NCBI GenBank assembly: GCA_942159475.1
Contig: OW804102.1
Coordinates: forward strand, 29,456,873 to 29,520,872
Length of the DNA stretch: 64,000 bases
From: Sthenelais limicola
Lineage: Eukaryota > Annelida > Polychaeta > Phyllodocida > Sigalionidae
Direction: 5' to 3'
The first letter of the stretch is position 1. Each line of letters begins with the position of its first letter. The notes under the pieces were generated by a model. It had not been told where the DNA came from, ran no database searches, and saw nothing but the letters and a program-made list of their open reading frames with translations. Below are positions 19,820 to 31,700 of the stretch, piece by piece. A program made the translations under genes and the position numbers.

Positions 19820-20031
19820 TGTCTGATCTTTAGAAAATGTACAATTTGCACATCTACACATTTAGTAAATTCTGCTCAATTAGACTGAAAAATGGTCAAT
19901 ACTAGGTTTGTCTGAATATTTGGTATTGGCTTTATTCAAACAATCTGTTTGTTTATGTTGAACTGTAATTTAAAGATTATTTGAGAGGACTGGTGAAGGC
20001 GAATTGTACATTTTCTGGCGATTTCAACCAT
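19820..20031 (+). mobile_element. R1 family element, shortened
   Basis: 212 bp with TGTCTGATCTTTAGAAAATG at the left and ACATTTTCTGGCGATTTCAA at the right. An internal deletion near the TATTTTGAAC block shortens it. Confidence 0.78.
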
Positions 20032-20837
20032 ATGCACTAATAGTTCAATTCCTCAGGATGAGCATATTGAAAAAAGACATTTCAAACTGACCGTTATACA
20101 TGGACGTCTTGTGAGCATTCACACAATACTGAACCTTGAAAACCTCAAAAACTGCTTTGCATGTTCACGAATTTTGCGAAGACAGTATTTGTTATTTATT
20201 CACACAGGGCCTATGACCAACACACACAAATAGGCTACTCCCTCCAAATTTCCCCGTTTATTTCTAACATTCCAACGAAATTTAAAAGAATAAAAAGCTT
20301 CCATTGTCCATTGTTATTGAGTATTTTTCTCGTAAGACGATTGTTCTTAAATGCCGAATAAAATCTGAAATCATTTTTTTCATCGGGGACAACGTTCAAA
20401 GTTGTTGGTGTCGGTTTTCATCATGATCTCAAAGTTAGCTGAATATATACAGGGTTAACCAAAAGGCTACCCATCGCCCCCAAACACACCCCTACACACC
20501 TACACTCCAGACTAAGATAATGCTCACAGGATCTTGACAAATCCAAGCAACAATATTCCTACGATATTTGCCCATCAGCTCTGTCCTTTGATCATGAATT
20601 ATTGAAGCGGGAATGAGCAACCAACATAAAGAATTGAGACATTTGTTCTGGAATTACTGTTGTTGGAAAGTCTGTCCCATGCTCATTATCCCAATCTTGC
20701 TACATGTATTCAGGCGGATTCCTGTCATTCCCTTTAACAGAGAGTCAGTTGTAGCCACGCAAATCCAATAGAACATGGCTTTTGCATTTAATGCCTATGT
20801 GGTGTACCACACACGAATTCTGTGTAGACTGAGATCA
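20032..20837. other. Non-coding
   Basis: No feature recognised. Confidence 0.4.
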
Positions 20838-21418
20838 AGGGCCTGTTGTATAATCTAAGGAAAGGAGTGGTGTATTAGCATTCCTTCACTGTGGGAAGGA
20901 ACATATATATATGTTTATTCCCAGCTAGTAGGAATAGCAGTTATTTTGTATTGTTCTCATTCAGTGCAGGTTCTGTGTATGGGTTTGAACATTTCAGACC
21001 TCATTATATTAGTGTTATGAATTATGTAGGACCATACTTTCTTACAGTTATGGCATTAATCTCTATTCAAAATTAGGACTTCTTATTTTCTAACATACAG
21101 CAGGTCATAGTACCGAAGAATTTTAAGAAGGTCATTTTCAATACACCCCAAAAGTCCCCAACCACTGATTGGATATTCTTGGAATGAAGTTTCCCTGAAT
21201 TCCCGGAACCTATATCTTACGATAGGCTACACCTAAGAGAACAATAATTTGAGGTTTCTTTTATCTTAACCTCTACCTAAGCCCTAAGATATGGAAAACA
21301 GCACACTTACAAACTGACCCATACACACAATGGCAATAAATAGCAATAGGGCTAATATAGTGCAAGTATAGGAATACCAACTCAATTTACCATTCTTTAG
21401 CTTGTACAACAGGCCCCT
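20838..21418. mobile_element. R2 element, interrupted
   Basis: Left end GGGCCTGTTGTATAATCTAA and right end CTTTAGCTTGTACAACAGGC enclose about 580 bp, more than twice the normal R2 length. The extra sequence, roughly 21050-21340, is unassigned and presumably a later insertion. Confidence 0.6.
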
Positions 21419-22059
21419 GATCCTCCCTGTTCGCTATTCCTGCATGTAATGGATTTATTCCGATGTAACTTCTGGGCTTAATGTCTGGCATTTCGTGAAC
21501 CACAGTGTCTATAGAGTGCCAGAATTTTTAGTGACTTGGAGCTGGATATCAATTCAATAGGGGACTTCTTTGTATGCCATTATGTATCTTGATTCCATTC
21601 AAATGGGACTCATATGTGGGTGGCAAACTAAAGTCTTTTTGTTTTTTTATTCAGGTTTTTTTTTATTCAGGACAGGATAGTCAATAATAAGAGTGATTAA
21701 GTTTGAAATGCAAGGGGTTGCACAATGTTGCCCATTGTTGTGTCTAAAAATTATTCTAATGGAAGCTGATCTAGGATACTTTAGACATAGGAATGTACGT
21801 GTTCATATGATAGTTTCAATAGGGGGTGGGATGCATGGGGTTGTGGAGGGATGTGGGTGAAGTCAGGGAAAGTTAAGGTTCTACTGATACACTAGTGGGG
21901 CACAATACGCTTATTATATGCGCATTCCATATAAGAGGTGCTATAAGTGGGGTGCTATAATAATATTAATATAGCACGCATACTATACAAACTACTTTGT
22001 CACCAAATCGGCTACTTTTTTCAGATTTTACGCATCAAGTTTTATGCCCATATAGTAAA
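21419..22059. other. Non-coding
   Basis: AT-rich DNA without recognised features, apart from small local inverted repeats around 21900-21990. Confidence 0.4.
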
Positions 22060-22173
22060 TATAGAATGAAACTAGCCTTCAATAATTGAAAATTTATTGG
22101 ACTTGATTCATCAAAGGACAAATCTCGTTCAATAAATTTTCGATTATTGCCGGCTCGTTCCATTCTCTCTATA
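22060..22173. mobile_element. Foldback element, arms about 40 bp
   Basis: CAATAATTGAAAATTTATTG (22080-22099) pairs with CAATAAATTTTCGATTATTG (22130-22149) with one mismatch. The pairing extends outward, with more mismatches, through GAATGAAAC and GTTCCATTC. The whole is about 114 bp with a 30-nt loop. Confidence 0.65.
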
Positions 22174-22804
22174 TAATGCTAAAGATGGTGTTTTAGTGTT
22201 TAAAGTGTAGCTTTGGCTAATCAGAAGCATAAGGACTTGCCCTATGATCAGACATGTTTGATATTAGCCAGTCACCTTAATCCCGTAACATTTAGTATTA
22301 CCTTTATACTAAATGAAGTGTTCGGGCGACGGTGATAATAGTCAACTATACCTTCATCTTCCATGCTTCTCCAGTGGCCTCCCCCACTCTAATTCCCCAC
22401 CCCCTACCCTACCTCCTTCCCCATCCCCTTCCCCCAACTCCACACCCCTGAGATTATCGGCTCAGTGGACCTTAACCTAAGCTATGTGTTAGAGACCACC
22501 ATTGGTGTTTTAATATCGTGAACACATCAGACAACCCAATCAATGCGATCCAACAAGTTCAGCCTATTAGCTACGCTGCTCCCTAATGATGCTCTTCTCA
22601 TTAGATTACTCATGGATTATTCAGTAACTCTAACTCTTCCCCATCTTAAGTATTATGTCTAAGCCTGCAATATTCTCCTGTCTCCTGCACCTCACCATCG
22701 AGAAGTTTTCAGCTTATTAATGTGGCACATAGTTTGATTGAGGAAAGTTTGAAGCTGCGGGTGCAATACAGGAATATAAGGGATTGTTCATTTTTAATCA
22801 CGGT
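22174..22804. other. Non-coding; CT-rich tract 22340-22450
   Basis: Contains a pyrimidine-rich segment with many CCCC blocks. No gene seen. Confidence 0.4.
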
Positions 22805-22898
22805 GGGGGGGGGGGGGGGGTAGGGCGGGGAGAGGAGAATGTTCAAGGGGGTACTTTTTTACGAACTCGGAATAGAATCGGGGGGGGGGGGGGGGGGG
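22805..22898 (+). repeat. Two poly-G runs (16 and 19 nt)
   Basis: Uninterrupted G runs at 22805-22820 and 22880-22898, with GGGCGGGG between them. Such tracts can fold as G-quadruplexes and are prone to length error in sequencing and replication. The exact lengths should not be trusted. Confidence 0.8.
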
Positions 22899-24029
22899 CT
22901 ATTTCTTGGCACAGATTCTGAACGGGGGCCACCTCTTTTTGCGCGGCACTTATTGATAAACATATAACTGTAGGAACTTATTGATAAAGCCAGTCCTAAA
23001 TATGAAAGATGGAGCAAATCTGGTAAGAATTTGTTTGAGTAAGAGCTGTGTGTGCATCTTTAAAATATCTAGACATATTGATAGATATATTGGACCTGTA
23101 GCAGAACAACACATAGATTTAGGCTTGCAGCAGGTACACAGCGGGCTCGTAACAACCCTCACATCTCAGCTTCTCGCTTGTGGATGTTCAGTCCCTTTGG
23201 GCCACTTTAGTGGTCACTTTTAGAGGACACTTTTAGTCAGATGTAGTTCTCACCAGTTACAAATGCAAAAGGCTTTCTGGAACCAAAACGCACAATGAGT
23301 GAAAAAGTAAAAAAATCCGTTTTAAGGGTTGAGGAGATACACTTATATTAAGTTGCAGTATTGGTTAACTGTTTAGTTGTGGCCTTATGCTATGCAGAAT
23401 TAATAACACTTCTTTTCTAGGTCACAGGTATACAAATATCACCGTCACCTTATGATGGTTGGGTGAGGGCGTTGCACTGTTAGGTGTTCCGCAATCAAGA
23501 AAGAGAGTTGCAATTCGTGATAATTGTTATGTGTCGCTTAATAAATACTTCAAACTCTAACACTTTTGTTACTCTTTTTTTTCTCTTTTTTTTTTTAAAG
23601 ATTTTAGTTATCCAGCATCTCAAGACATGAATCACAGTAAAACAGTCGAGAAAAGGTAACACTAGTAAATTGTGGCCTTCTACCTGCTGCGGCATTCTAC
23701 ATTTTAACAGGTTTAGAAAAATTTAACTAATAACTATCTAAAACATTCAACACTCTTAAACCTCCTAATGCCTACCAGAGCCCACCTACAACTATATAAT
23801 TTATTCTTCGTATCCAATTATGTAAACTAACACATAAATTATCTTTGGTCAATTTAGTCATGCTACTTTCCCTCGATTCTGGCCAATAACCATAGGAGCA
23901 GTTATCGTTTGTGGAATAACATCTCAAAGGAGGGTTTCACCACATCATCCTCATGCATAGATCATAATAATGTTTAATGTTCATCATTATATGTCGCAAA
24001 CTTTGCTTTCATGCATACAATATGTTATA
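22899..24029. other. Non-coding; A-tail-like motif near 23580
   Basis: On the minus strand AATCTTTAAAAAAAA near 23580-23605 resembles the retroelement tail at 4294. No gene seen; the open frames at 22950-23223 overlap on both strands and lack recognisable domains. Confidence 0.35.
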
Positions 24030-24156
24030 ATTAGACATCCTAATGTTTACCATCATTGGAATCAGCTTGATCTCATCTATTCAAATATGATGATATCTCA
24101 AAATCTGTTTTTTCGCGACTTGTGATTCATTTTGCTATGACACATCACATATGTAA
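24030..24156 (-). repeat. R3 fragment
   Basis: One end of R3 with GGAATCAGCTTGATCTCATC, TATGATGATATCTCAAAATC and a terminal GACACATCACAT. Confidence 0.65.
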
Positions 24157-24239
24157 ATATGATAATGTAATTTATAAATATATTTCCCAGAGAATGGTGT
24201 CCAAGGGATCAGGGCATAAATAAGCCACTAGCACTGAGA

Positions 24240-24540
24240 CCATCAGTTGTAATAAGCTGGGTGAAGCCCTCAGGCTGGCGAGGGAGACCTGGGTGTTGCT
24301 CTCAATATTAGTGACACTGACGTGTTGGCCAGGTCGCACCCCCTCCTCCTGTAACCAACAGCTTCATCTGCCCTGGAGGAAGACCTTCCTCCCTCCTCCA
24401 GGCGAGCAATAAGTGTGCTGGCATATTCCAGCCCAGATTGCTGGAAGATGTTTGCCTGTGTCGACAGTTTTTGTGTACAGTGTTCCATTGCTTGCCCCAC
24501 TCCACCCATGTATCTCCGAATGTGCTATGTTTGAGTATCG
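24240..24540 (-). other. GC-richer stretch, possible decayed exon
   Basis: About 300 bp markedly richer in GC than its flanks. On the minus strand two overlapping frames are open for 79 and 90 codons. One reads like an amphipathic helix (EYASTLIARLEEGG). I do not recognise the protein. It could be a transposon-derived coding fragment or an exon. Confidence 0.2.
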
Positions 24541-24867
24541 TATGGATACACTTAAGACTTATTTCTAAATGGCAGACCATTGACTATATAGTGATGAATA
24601 TGGACGCACAACTCGTTCACTTAAATTTCGAAAGAAATAATAGATATGAATAAAACAAATTCACACATTTTTTCCGTATTTTTAAAAATTGGGTCTTTAT
24701 TATTTCTTTAAGAAATTGAGTGAACATTCTGGGTTTTCGTAGATATCCTATGATATATGTAGAAACATATTGTGTAGAATTAGATGTATTATCGTTGATA
24801 GATCTGGGGGTTGAAATAATGATGTGGAAAGTACAAGGTTCTGGAAGTAAAAGTGGTCCTGGTTATG
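24541..24867. other. Non-coding, no feature seen
   Basis: Nothing recognised. Confidence 0.35.
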
Positions 24868-24985
24868 ACCCTAAAGTGCCTTTCTGTCTCTTTTCTCTGT
24901 CTCTCACTCCCTTCTTCTCTATCTCTATTTCCTGGGTATGCTCATAAACTGCCTCCCTCTCAGCTCTCCCGCCCTTGTATCCCAA
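24868..24985 (+). repeat. SINE-like repeat, truncated copy
   Basis: Shares CTTTCTGTCTCTTTTCTCTG and ATAAACTGCCTCCCTCTCAG with 44033-44202 and 49262-49487, but lacks their GTTGATAAGGGCG/ACTCACTCAC tail. Confidence 0.6.
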
Positions 24986-25147
24986 GAATGTTTACAATCT
25001 TTGGGATATAATATCATAATAATAACTAAGCTTGTGTATACATATAGATGATCTATAACAACCAAATGGACGTTAGGAAAGATGAAGTCTTTGTTCATTG
25101 AATACTATATACAAATGGCTACTTAATTAGATCATTGTTAGTTATTC

Positions 25148-25262
25148 CATTCTGAACATAACATGACTGTTTACTATAGCATTTCACCGACAGACAACTC
25201 TCATGGTTCCATGCGAATCCGTATCCAAGCTAACGGACATGCAAATCCCCTATTGTTTCCAA
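25148..25262 (+). repeat. R7 dispersed repeat
   Basis: Ends in GACATGCAAATCCCCTATTG, preceded by an ACAACTCTCATGGTTCCATG block and a GAACATAACATGACTG block. Copies at 26218-26345, 28190-28305 and 56590-56710 share this order. Confidence 0.6.
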
Positions 25263-26217
25263 TATTTGGACAGAGGGACTGGCTCTGAGTCTGACAAATG
25301 AGAACACTGAGGACTTGACATTTTTGAAAGGTCTGCAGTATTTCGATACAATCGGAACCAATTTCAGACAACAAATCAGATAGAAAACCAATCAAAACCA
25401 ATGAACTGTTGGAATGAAGACAGGGCAGTGGGGCACATTATGTGATGAGCTGGAATGGCAGTGAAATTACTCGGAAAGACTGACAAATCCAACATTTAAA
25501 ACAGAACTCCATACATTACAGAAAAAGTGATAAGAACAAATATTCCTAGATCGTCTCCGATTACTGATAAAGATCTATACATTTAAGGATATTAAAAAGA
25601 ACACGCATAGGCTGGACAGATTGAAGAACCTTAATCCATATGGGAGTTATTGGTTGACAAGTTGGCTCATGAAATTTGATTGCAAAAAATAGAAGTGACA
25701 AAAATGATGGCCTGCATTGGGTCGCTTTATTCATTATTTATTATACGGATAATTAAATCTAATGCAAGGGTTTCCCCACTGGGCGTTTAGTGAATAGGTG
25801 GTGACAGTTCGGGGAGAAAACCTACATGATTTATTTTATACTCTGGTGTTTTATTGGGCATGGTTACATGACGGGGTTGAGGCTTCATTCTTAGGTGACA
25901 TCCATGAGAAGTAATATTTTATATTGCTTATTTTATTAGGCTCTTCCATACACACATGAAATATATTGGACCAAGACAATCCCCCATAAAAGGGGATATG
26001 CATGTCTTACTGCGCATGTCTATTACAGTGCAAGCTGGGATTATTCAGTTCAAATCTGACATTTGCAATATTTGAATCAACATTTCCAAGAGTGTTGCCA
26101 CCAATGCCATAGCTTGCATAAGTGATTTACAAAAAGCAAGTGCATTATTAAACAGATGCAAGCTTCTGTTATCAAAACATGTATTGCATGAAATTGACAT
26201 TGTATCACCAATACACA
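25263..26217. other. Non-coding
   Basis: No supported gene. Broken frames around 25430-25700 hint at decayed coding sequence but show no diagnostic motif. Confidence 0.35.
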
Positions 26218-26345
26218 TTCCATGCTGATCATGACATGTTTCCTATAGGTGACCCTGACACTGACACTTTACACTAACATTCAACTCCCATGATTCAATA
26301 TGAATCAACATAAAAGATGGCGGACATGCAAATCCCCTATTGTCC
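26218..26345 (+). repeat. R7 dispersed repeat
   Basis: Contains ATCATGACATGTTTCCTATA, CAACTCCCATGATTC and GACATGCAAATCCCCTATTG. Confidence 0.6.
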
Positions 26346-26727
26346 AGATTTACATGAACGCATATGGTGATCATCGTATGTCACTCAATCCCTCTCGTTT
26401 CTTAGTGCTTCATTAACCGCAATACCCGGGAGAAACATGAAAAAATACAACATAATCTGGCAGGTGCATACAAAAAGACAGATTTGATTTAATGGAACCA
26501 AATTCCGTCAGAAAAGTTACAAATCATCTGTCAAGCAGATAAACTGGGGTGCAGAATCAGTTGTCGGATGATTCGTAAAAACAAAACACGGGAGACGATA
26601 CGTGACCCATGAAGATGCATGGGGACATTCTGACATTTTAAAACTTAAATCTCAAGGTATGGATTTAGCCCATAACCGAAGAAGGACAGGGACGGAGGAG
26701 TAAGTTGTAGGTTTGTTTATTGAGGGG

Positions 26728-26762
26728 TCCGACGTTTCAGGCTCATTAGCCCTTTATCCAGG
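26728..26762 (-). ncRNA. Degenerate hammerhead-like motif
   Basis: On the minus strand CTGGATAAAGGGCTAATGAG is followed by CCTGAAACGTCGG. The stem-II-like AGGGCT/AGCCT pair and the GAAACGTC segment (GAAAC at 26738-26734) match the layout of Penelope-element hammerheads. The expected CTGATGA is altered to CTGGATA, so it is probably inactive. CAATAAAC follows at about 26721. Confidence 0.35.
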
Positions 26763-27184
26763 AAACTTAGTAAGAAATAATACGACTGTACCCAATCTAG
26801 GTGTCATGAGCAATGATTTAGGATTTCGTCATGAAAAGATAACGAGGAAATATATTGTTCCCCTGGTGATAGTATACTTTATTAGGTGGCAGCAAAACAA
26901 GAGAGGAATTAACAACGGATTGGCCAATCAACAGGCTTGAATTTATCACCACATAAACATTGAGACAGATGAATAATAGAATGGATTGTAATCAAACCAA
27001 ATGCCACAATGAATCGATGTCAGCTCCGTGACATGAGAGAATATAACTGCGACTGAAATGTTCTGTGTGGGCGTGGCTAACTGCAGAATGGTGATCTGAT
27101 TGGCCACTGCCTAGCAACGTGACTAGCTGCTAGGCAACCGACGTTTCCGCCAAATGTAATCACTCCTCCTACTTTAGAAAAATA
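26763..27184. other. Non-coding, promoter-like GC-richer segment
   Basis: Around 27065-27150 there are GGGCGTGG, GATTGGCC (inverted CCAAT) and CTAGCAACG/GCTAGGCAAC repeats, reminiscent in composition of terminal repeats of retroelements. Not assignable. Confidence 0.25.
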
Positions 27185-27246
27185 TGATTTCAGATACCAT
27201 CATATTTGAAAAGATGAGATTCAGTGGATTCCAAAGATGTTAATGC
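27185..27246 (+). repeat. R3 fragment
   Basis: GATACCATCATATTTGAAAA, then GATGAGATTCAGTGGATTCC; the rest of R3 is absent. Confidence 0.5.
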
Positions 27247-28189
27247 ACTTGTCAATTGCAACCTCCATCCCCCACCCCGTGGTTAAGGGGGAATGGTAGG
27301 AGGATGTCAGAGAAAACATTACCCCACTCAGGCGGGGATTTGCCTTAGTTTATTGCTGTCTCAAGGTCCGGATTTTAAACATGTGCCTCATGGGGTCGGA
27401 GATTTACAAAAATGTTCTGCCCTTGGGGGTCTGGGATTTCATCATAACATTTCCCAACATGTCCAGGACATACCCCCATACACCCTGGGGTGGGTGTGGG
27501 GGTGTGGGTGGTGGTTGTAGTTGACAAGTGCATAACATATAGGAAATTTAGAAAGTACAACTCCTCAATCAAGTTATCTCAGAAAGTGCCCCCATAACAT
27601 CATAATGTCTGACCACCATTGGAAAGAGCATTACAAACTGTTTCAGAAAATGGCCTCACATGTATCCCTACCCATCCTGGGGAAAACAGGGAGAAGCTAA
27701 ACTGGATTCCTCTATTAAAGTGGGTTTGGGTGATGACTACGCTAGTAACAACTTCAATGTAAGTAGCAAAACAATCCACTGACCACGCGCTTACTTCCTG
27801 GTTGCTTTGGCTAAATTACTAACACACCTTTGAGTGGGTGCACGGAATCTCTGAACATGTTTAAAGAGTTCTGTATGTATGTGACCTTCACATAGGTGCC
27901 CACTAATTACGCACAGTAAGCGAGGTACCTATGGACAACATTCCATGCACATACATCTGCTACTGGCACCTCAAAGACTTAAGTTCAGTTGAGGATAGTC
28001 CGTTGCAAAGACATGTCAAGCATTTCAGGGCGTAGTGTGCTGCTTTCTGTAAACAATGATGGGAGATTTGCATAATTTCGACAATGCTATTTCTTCTACC
28101 AGCGATGAACGGAATCCAAATGCATGATGGGAAAGATAAAGACTTGTCATATCATGTATAATACATGACAATTTACATTGGAGGACTGG
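27247..28189. other. Non-coding
   Basis: No gene supported. A GT-rich stretch (GGGTGTGGGGGTGTGG) lies at about 27485-27515. Confidence 0.4.
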
Positions 28190-28305
28190 TGTATATTTCA
28201 TATTAACATGTAATGTGTTCTCTAGTTTTTTATACTGAAATACAACTCCCATATTTCCTTGCGAATCAGGATTCAAGATGACGGCAATGCAAATCCCCTA
28301 TTGGA
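28190..28305 (+). repeat. R7 dispersed repeat
   Basis: Contains CAACTCCCATATTTCCTTGC and GCAATGCAAATCCCCTATTG in the family order. Confidence 0.55.
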
Positions 28306-29102
28306 GAAACGCTACACAGAACCTTGGAGATTTTCTGCAGGATTAGAAATTAACAAATTCTTATAAGAAAATCTAAAATCTATGAAGAAATCTAACCTTA
28401 AGCTCATTAGCACATTCTGGAGATCTTGTCTGGCATTTGCAAAGTATAGATCTTCCGAAAGTCCCACTCAAAATTATGAATTTGTCTTATTTGATAAAGA
28501 AATACGACTTAGCAAGTATTCTCTAAATCGAGAGAATATTATGAAGCATAACGTACCTGTGACTTGCCATCTTAATGTTGACATTGCTTTCCATAAGCTT
28601 TCATATTAGCATGTCTCGCAAATGGCGAGTAAACAGAGTATTATTTATACATACATATTCATGGCCGAATATTGGCATCGGCGGCCAACACAGTCTGTTT
28701 TCATTTGTGAGCACGCAGAATAGAGATTGATTTGTCTTTTCATATTGAGATCCCTTTTAAACTATTATTTGGAGAGTTTGTTTCACTACACAGGGATATC
28801 ATATGATGGTAACTCCTAACAACGTTTCCGTCAAGGGAAATGAGTCATAATTATGAAGCAAAGAATGATGTTTTTGAAAGGTTTCATCACAAGATTACTG
28901 GATCAGAAAGTTGTCCATTTCATTGGGATGCCTAGCGCTGCTAGTATCATGTACCAGATTTCAAGATTGTGTATTGAATGTATAGATCTATGCATATCTG
29001 AAGTTATTCTAAGGAACATATTGAACTACTTAACTAGCTGCTCCGGGTTTATCGTTGAGGAATATCACAAACTTTTTTGTATGCATAACAAAATATAGAA
29101 GT
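28306..29102. other. Non-coding; two unassigned open frames
   Basis: Frames at 28382-28609 and 28853-29098 (75 and 81 codons) are open but unrecognised. The first has a faint LINE-like feel (FWRSCLAFAK), too weak to call. Confidence 0.25.
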
Positions 29103-29195
29103 ACTGATTAGATGTCCTAATGTTTACTATCTTTGGAATCAGCTTGGTCCTGTCTGTTCTTTCCAAATATGATAGTATCTCAAAATCACATAATT
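29103..29195 (-). repeat. R3 fragment
   Basis: GATGTCCTAATGTTTACTAT, GGAATCAGCTTGGTC and TATGATAGTATCTCAAAATC match one end of R3. Confidence 0.55.
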
Positions 29196-30639
29196 ATGGG
29201 CACTCAAGGAAGAACAATGTGTACATTGAATGAGGTATGACCTTTTTCTATGTAATTGTATGACAATTTGGAAATAAAAACACTTATATATATGTGTGAT
29301 GCATTCTCTGTGGTTTCCATTGTCTGTTCAATATTATTCGCTTCCGCCAGCCTCAATTTAGTGATATTTTGTTATCAAGCAGTGGTACTCGTGGTCAACA
29401 GGCTGTATAACTAGAGGCCATACAGCAAATGACCTAAGACTAACGTTTAGTCCACAAGGGAGATGTCAAAAGCTTTTGATATTTCCGCGCCGACCCATTG
29501 TTATACTTCTGGTTCAATCTAGGGACGCCTCATGAAACAAACTAAAGCAGAGGCTGATTTGTTAGATAATCTGTAACAATCTGAAAGTGTGCGTTCACAT
29601 TAGGCGTCCTGTCTGGGCCTGGTGTAAGATCCTCTACATTATCTTCATATGTTTGTTATCTAGATAAACTTATTCATCAATGAAAAGGAGTTCACATTCA
29701 ATTGCTTCTTCCTATCCTTGGCAATTATGACCTAAGGTTGACTGAGGTATGGCGTGGAAGAAGTAATCAAGCTTAAGATTATTACAAACCTTGTAAAGGT
29801 TACATATGTTAGGTTACATACGTTGCATTACGTCTGAATTAAGGTGACCCTGATTAACAAGGTGTGATTATGGAGGGTATATGTTACTTCATACTTTACT
29901 TATCATGGACATTAACGAAAGACCGAAACCAACACCCCATGTACATTATTGAAGCGTTTCTTTGATATTCTCGAGTTCTAAAGCATGTCATTTACTTGAT
30001 GAAGTCGAGTCACGTATTCCTCATCTGTTCACGCCCACTTCTTTTTTGTTTATTCAAACAGTCAAAGGCCTTTGGAATTTTCCTCTTTTCATGCTGAAGA
30101 TACCTATTCATATTCTCACTGTGAAATGTGTGATGGGAGAGTAGAGGGGATTAGAAGGATGATATAGCAGATGATGGATAAACAAAAGTGTATCAGTATT
30201 GCAGTAAAAAAATCTTTTTATTTTATTTCATCTATTTCATTACAGACAAAAGACACATTATTGTTCATGGATGTTTTCAAGCTCTGCCTCCGTAAAAGTA
30301 AAGATATCTGTCATTCACAAATCCTAAAAAAAATAGACAAAAGTGTTGCATATTGCACGCTCATCAAGCTACCCTGTAATATACCAAACTACGGACTACT
30401 GTTACTCATAACTGAATACAAATCTGTACACAAACATACACAGCTCCAGCAAAATCAGACAAGGTATTATCAGTTCCCTGACCCTCGTTCCCAAAAAATA
30501 CTGTCACTCACAACTTGATACATATCTCTAGGTTAAAAAATTCCTTAGAAATATTAAGAAACATTCAGCTTAGGCATACTACATAATATATACGATAACG
30601 AGGCATAGTTTATTATAAATAGGCTGGACCAGGACGTGT
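29196..30639. other. Non-coding
   Basis: No recognised feature. The 115-codon frame at 30171-30518 has no domain I can name and lies in AT-rich sequence. Confidence 0.35.
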
Positions 30640-30886
30640 ATGGGTTGGTCGCCTAGAAATGTACAATTACCAACTCTATACTTTCAGTAACGCCTGTTAA
30701 ATTACGCTGAAAATTGATATACATGCCAGGTATGTTTGAATATATTTGGTATTGTGCTGTTTCAAAGGATGTTTTTGCTTTTGGTTATGTTGAACTGCAT
30801 TTTGAGCATAGTTTTTGCCATAAATGAGGGTTATTTCAGAGGATTGGTGGAGGCGAATTGTACGTTTCTGGGCGGCTTCACCGATA
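30640..30886 (+). mobile_element. R1 family MITE-like element, diverged
   Basis: Left end GGGTTGGTCGCCTAGAAATG, right end TACGTTTCTGGGCGGCTTCA, with the usual interior (GGTTATGTTGAACTGCATTT). The same GTCGCCTA variant end recurs at 63098. Confidence 0.72.
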
Positions 30887-31292
30887 TACATTATCAACAT
30901 TTTAGTCGTTACCTTTTATAGGTAACATTATCTAGCACGAGCGACTTCTGTTTTACTGGTAGAATTTGGAAAGCTCAATAGTGGTAATGTCACTTTGCAG
31001 AGGAGGAAGAGCAGGCCAGTGTAAGGCCTGTTTTGTGTGAGCCATGCAACGATTCTCTTTACAGCAATCGACTTAAGTATGGTTGCATCATGTAAACTTA
31101 GTGGCCTCGCACTGACAGCTACATATTGATCCTGACAGCATGTTTTATATGCTGCAATCAGTGTGTGCGTTACGCATCTGTCTCTAAGTAGTTTTGTTTC
31201 CACTCTTTGCAGTTTGATTTAAGAACATCGTCCCATTGCATGCTTCCATGGCATATTTAAGTGATTAATATTTAATATGTGCAAAACATTAG

Positions 31293-31490
31293 GGAAGAAA
31301 ATGTATAATTCGCCTTACCAATCGTCTCAATTAACCCACATTTATGGCAACAATTGGACTCAAACTACAGTTCAACATAACCAAAATTATTCTTTTGAAT
31401 TTACGGAATATTAAATATACTCAGATATACACGTGCACTATATCATTGTTCAGCCTAATTCAGCAGAACTTACTAAAACAACATTCATAG
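31293..31490 (-). mobile_element. R1 family element, reverse orientation
   Basis: Reads as the reverse of R1: AATGTATAATTCGCCTTACC, GTTCAACATAACCAAAATTA, AGCCTAATTCAGCAGAACTT. The far terminus is lost. It lies next to a second reverse copy starting at 31506. Confidence 0.65.
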
Positions 31491-31505
31491 CTCTCAAATG
31501 TATAT

Positions 31506-31700
31506 TTCAGCCTGTCAAAAACTGTACAATTCGCATTCACCAAATCTCTCGAATAACTTAAATGTCATAGGAAAATGACATTTAGGACACAGCTTTACTT
31601 AACACGATCTTTATATAATCAATGCAACACTAGATATATTCAGATTTGTAATCATTGTAATCATTTTTCATCTATGCTAATTTATCTGAATCTACCAAAT
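31506..31700 (-). mobile_element. R1 family element, reverse orientation, diverged
   Basis: CTGTACAATTCGCATTCACC and an interior resembling reversed R1, with a small local palindrome AAATGTCATAGGAAAATGAC. The end is decayed. Confidence 0.5.

Noticed and set aside
28382..28609. LINE fragment
   Set aside because: A short FWRSCLAFAK-like phrase is suggestive, but no diagnostic RT or zinc motif is present.
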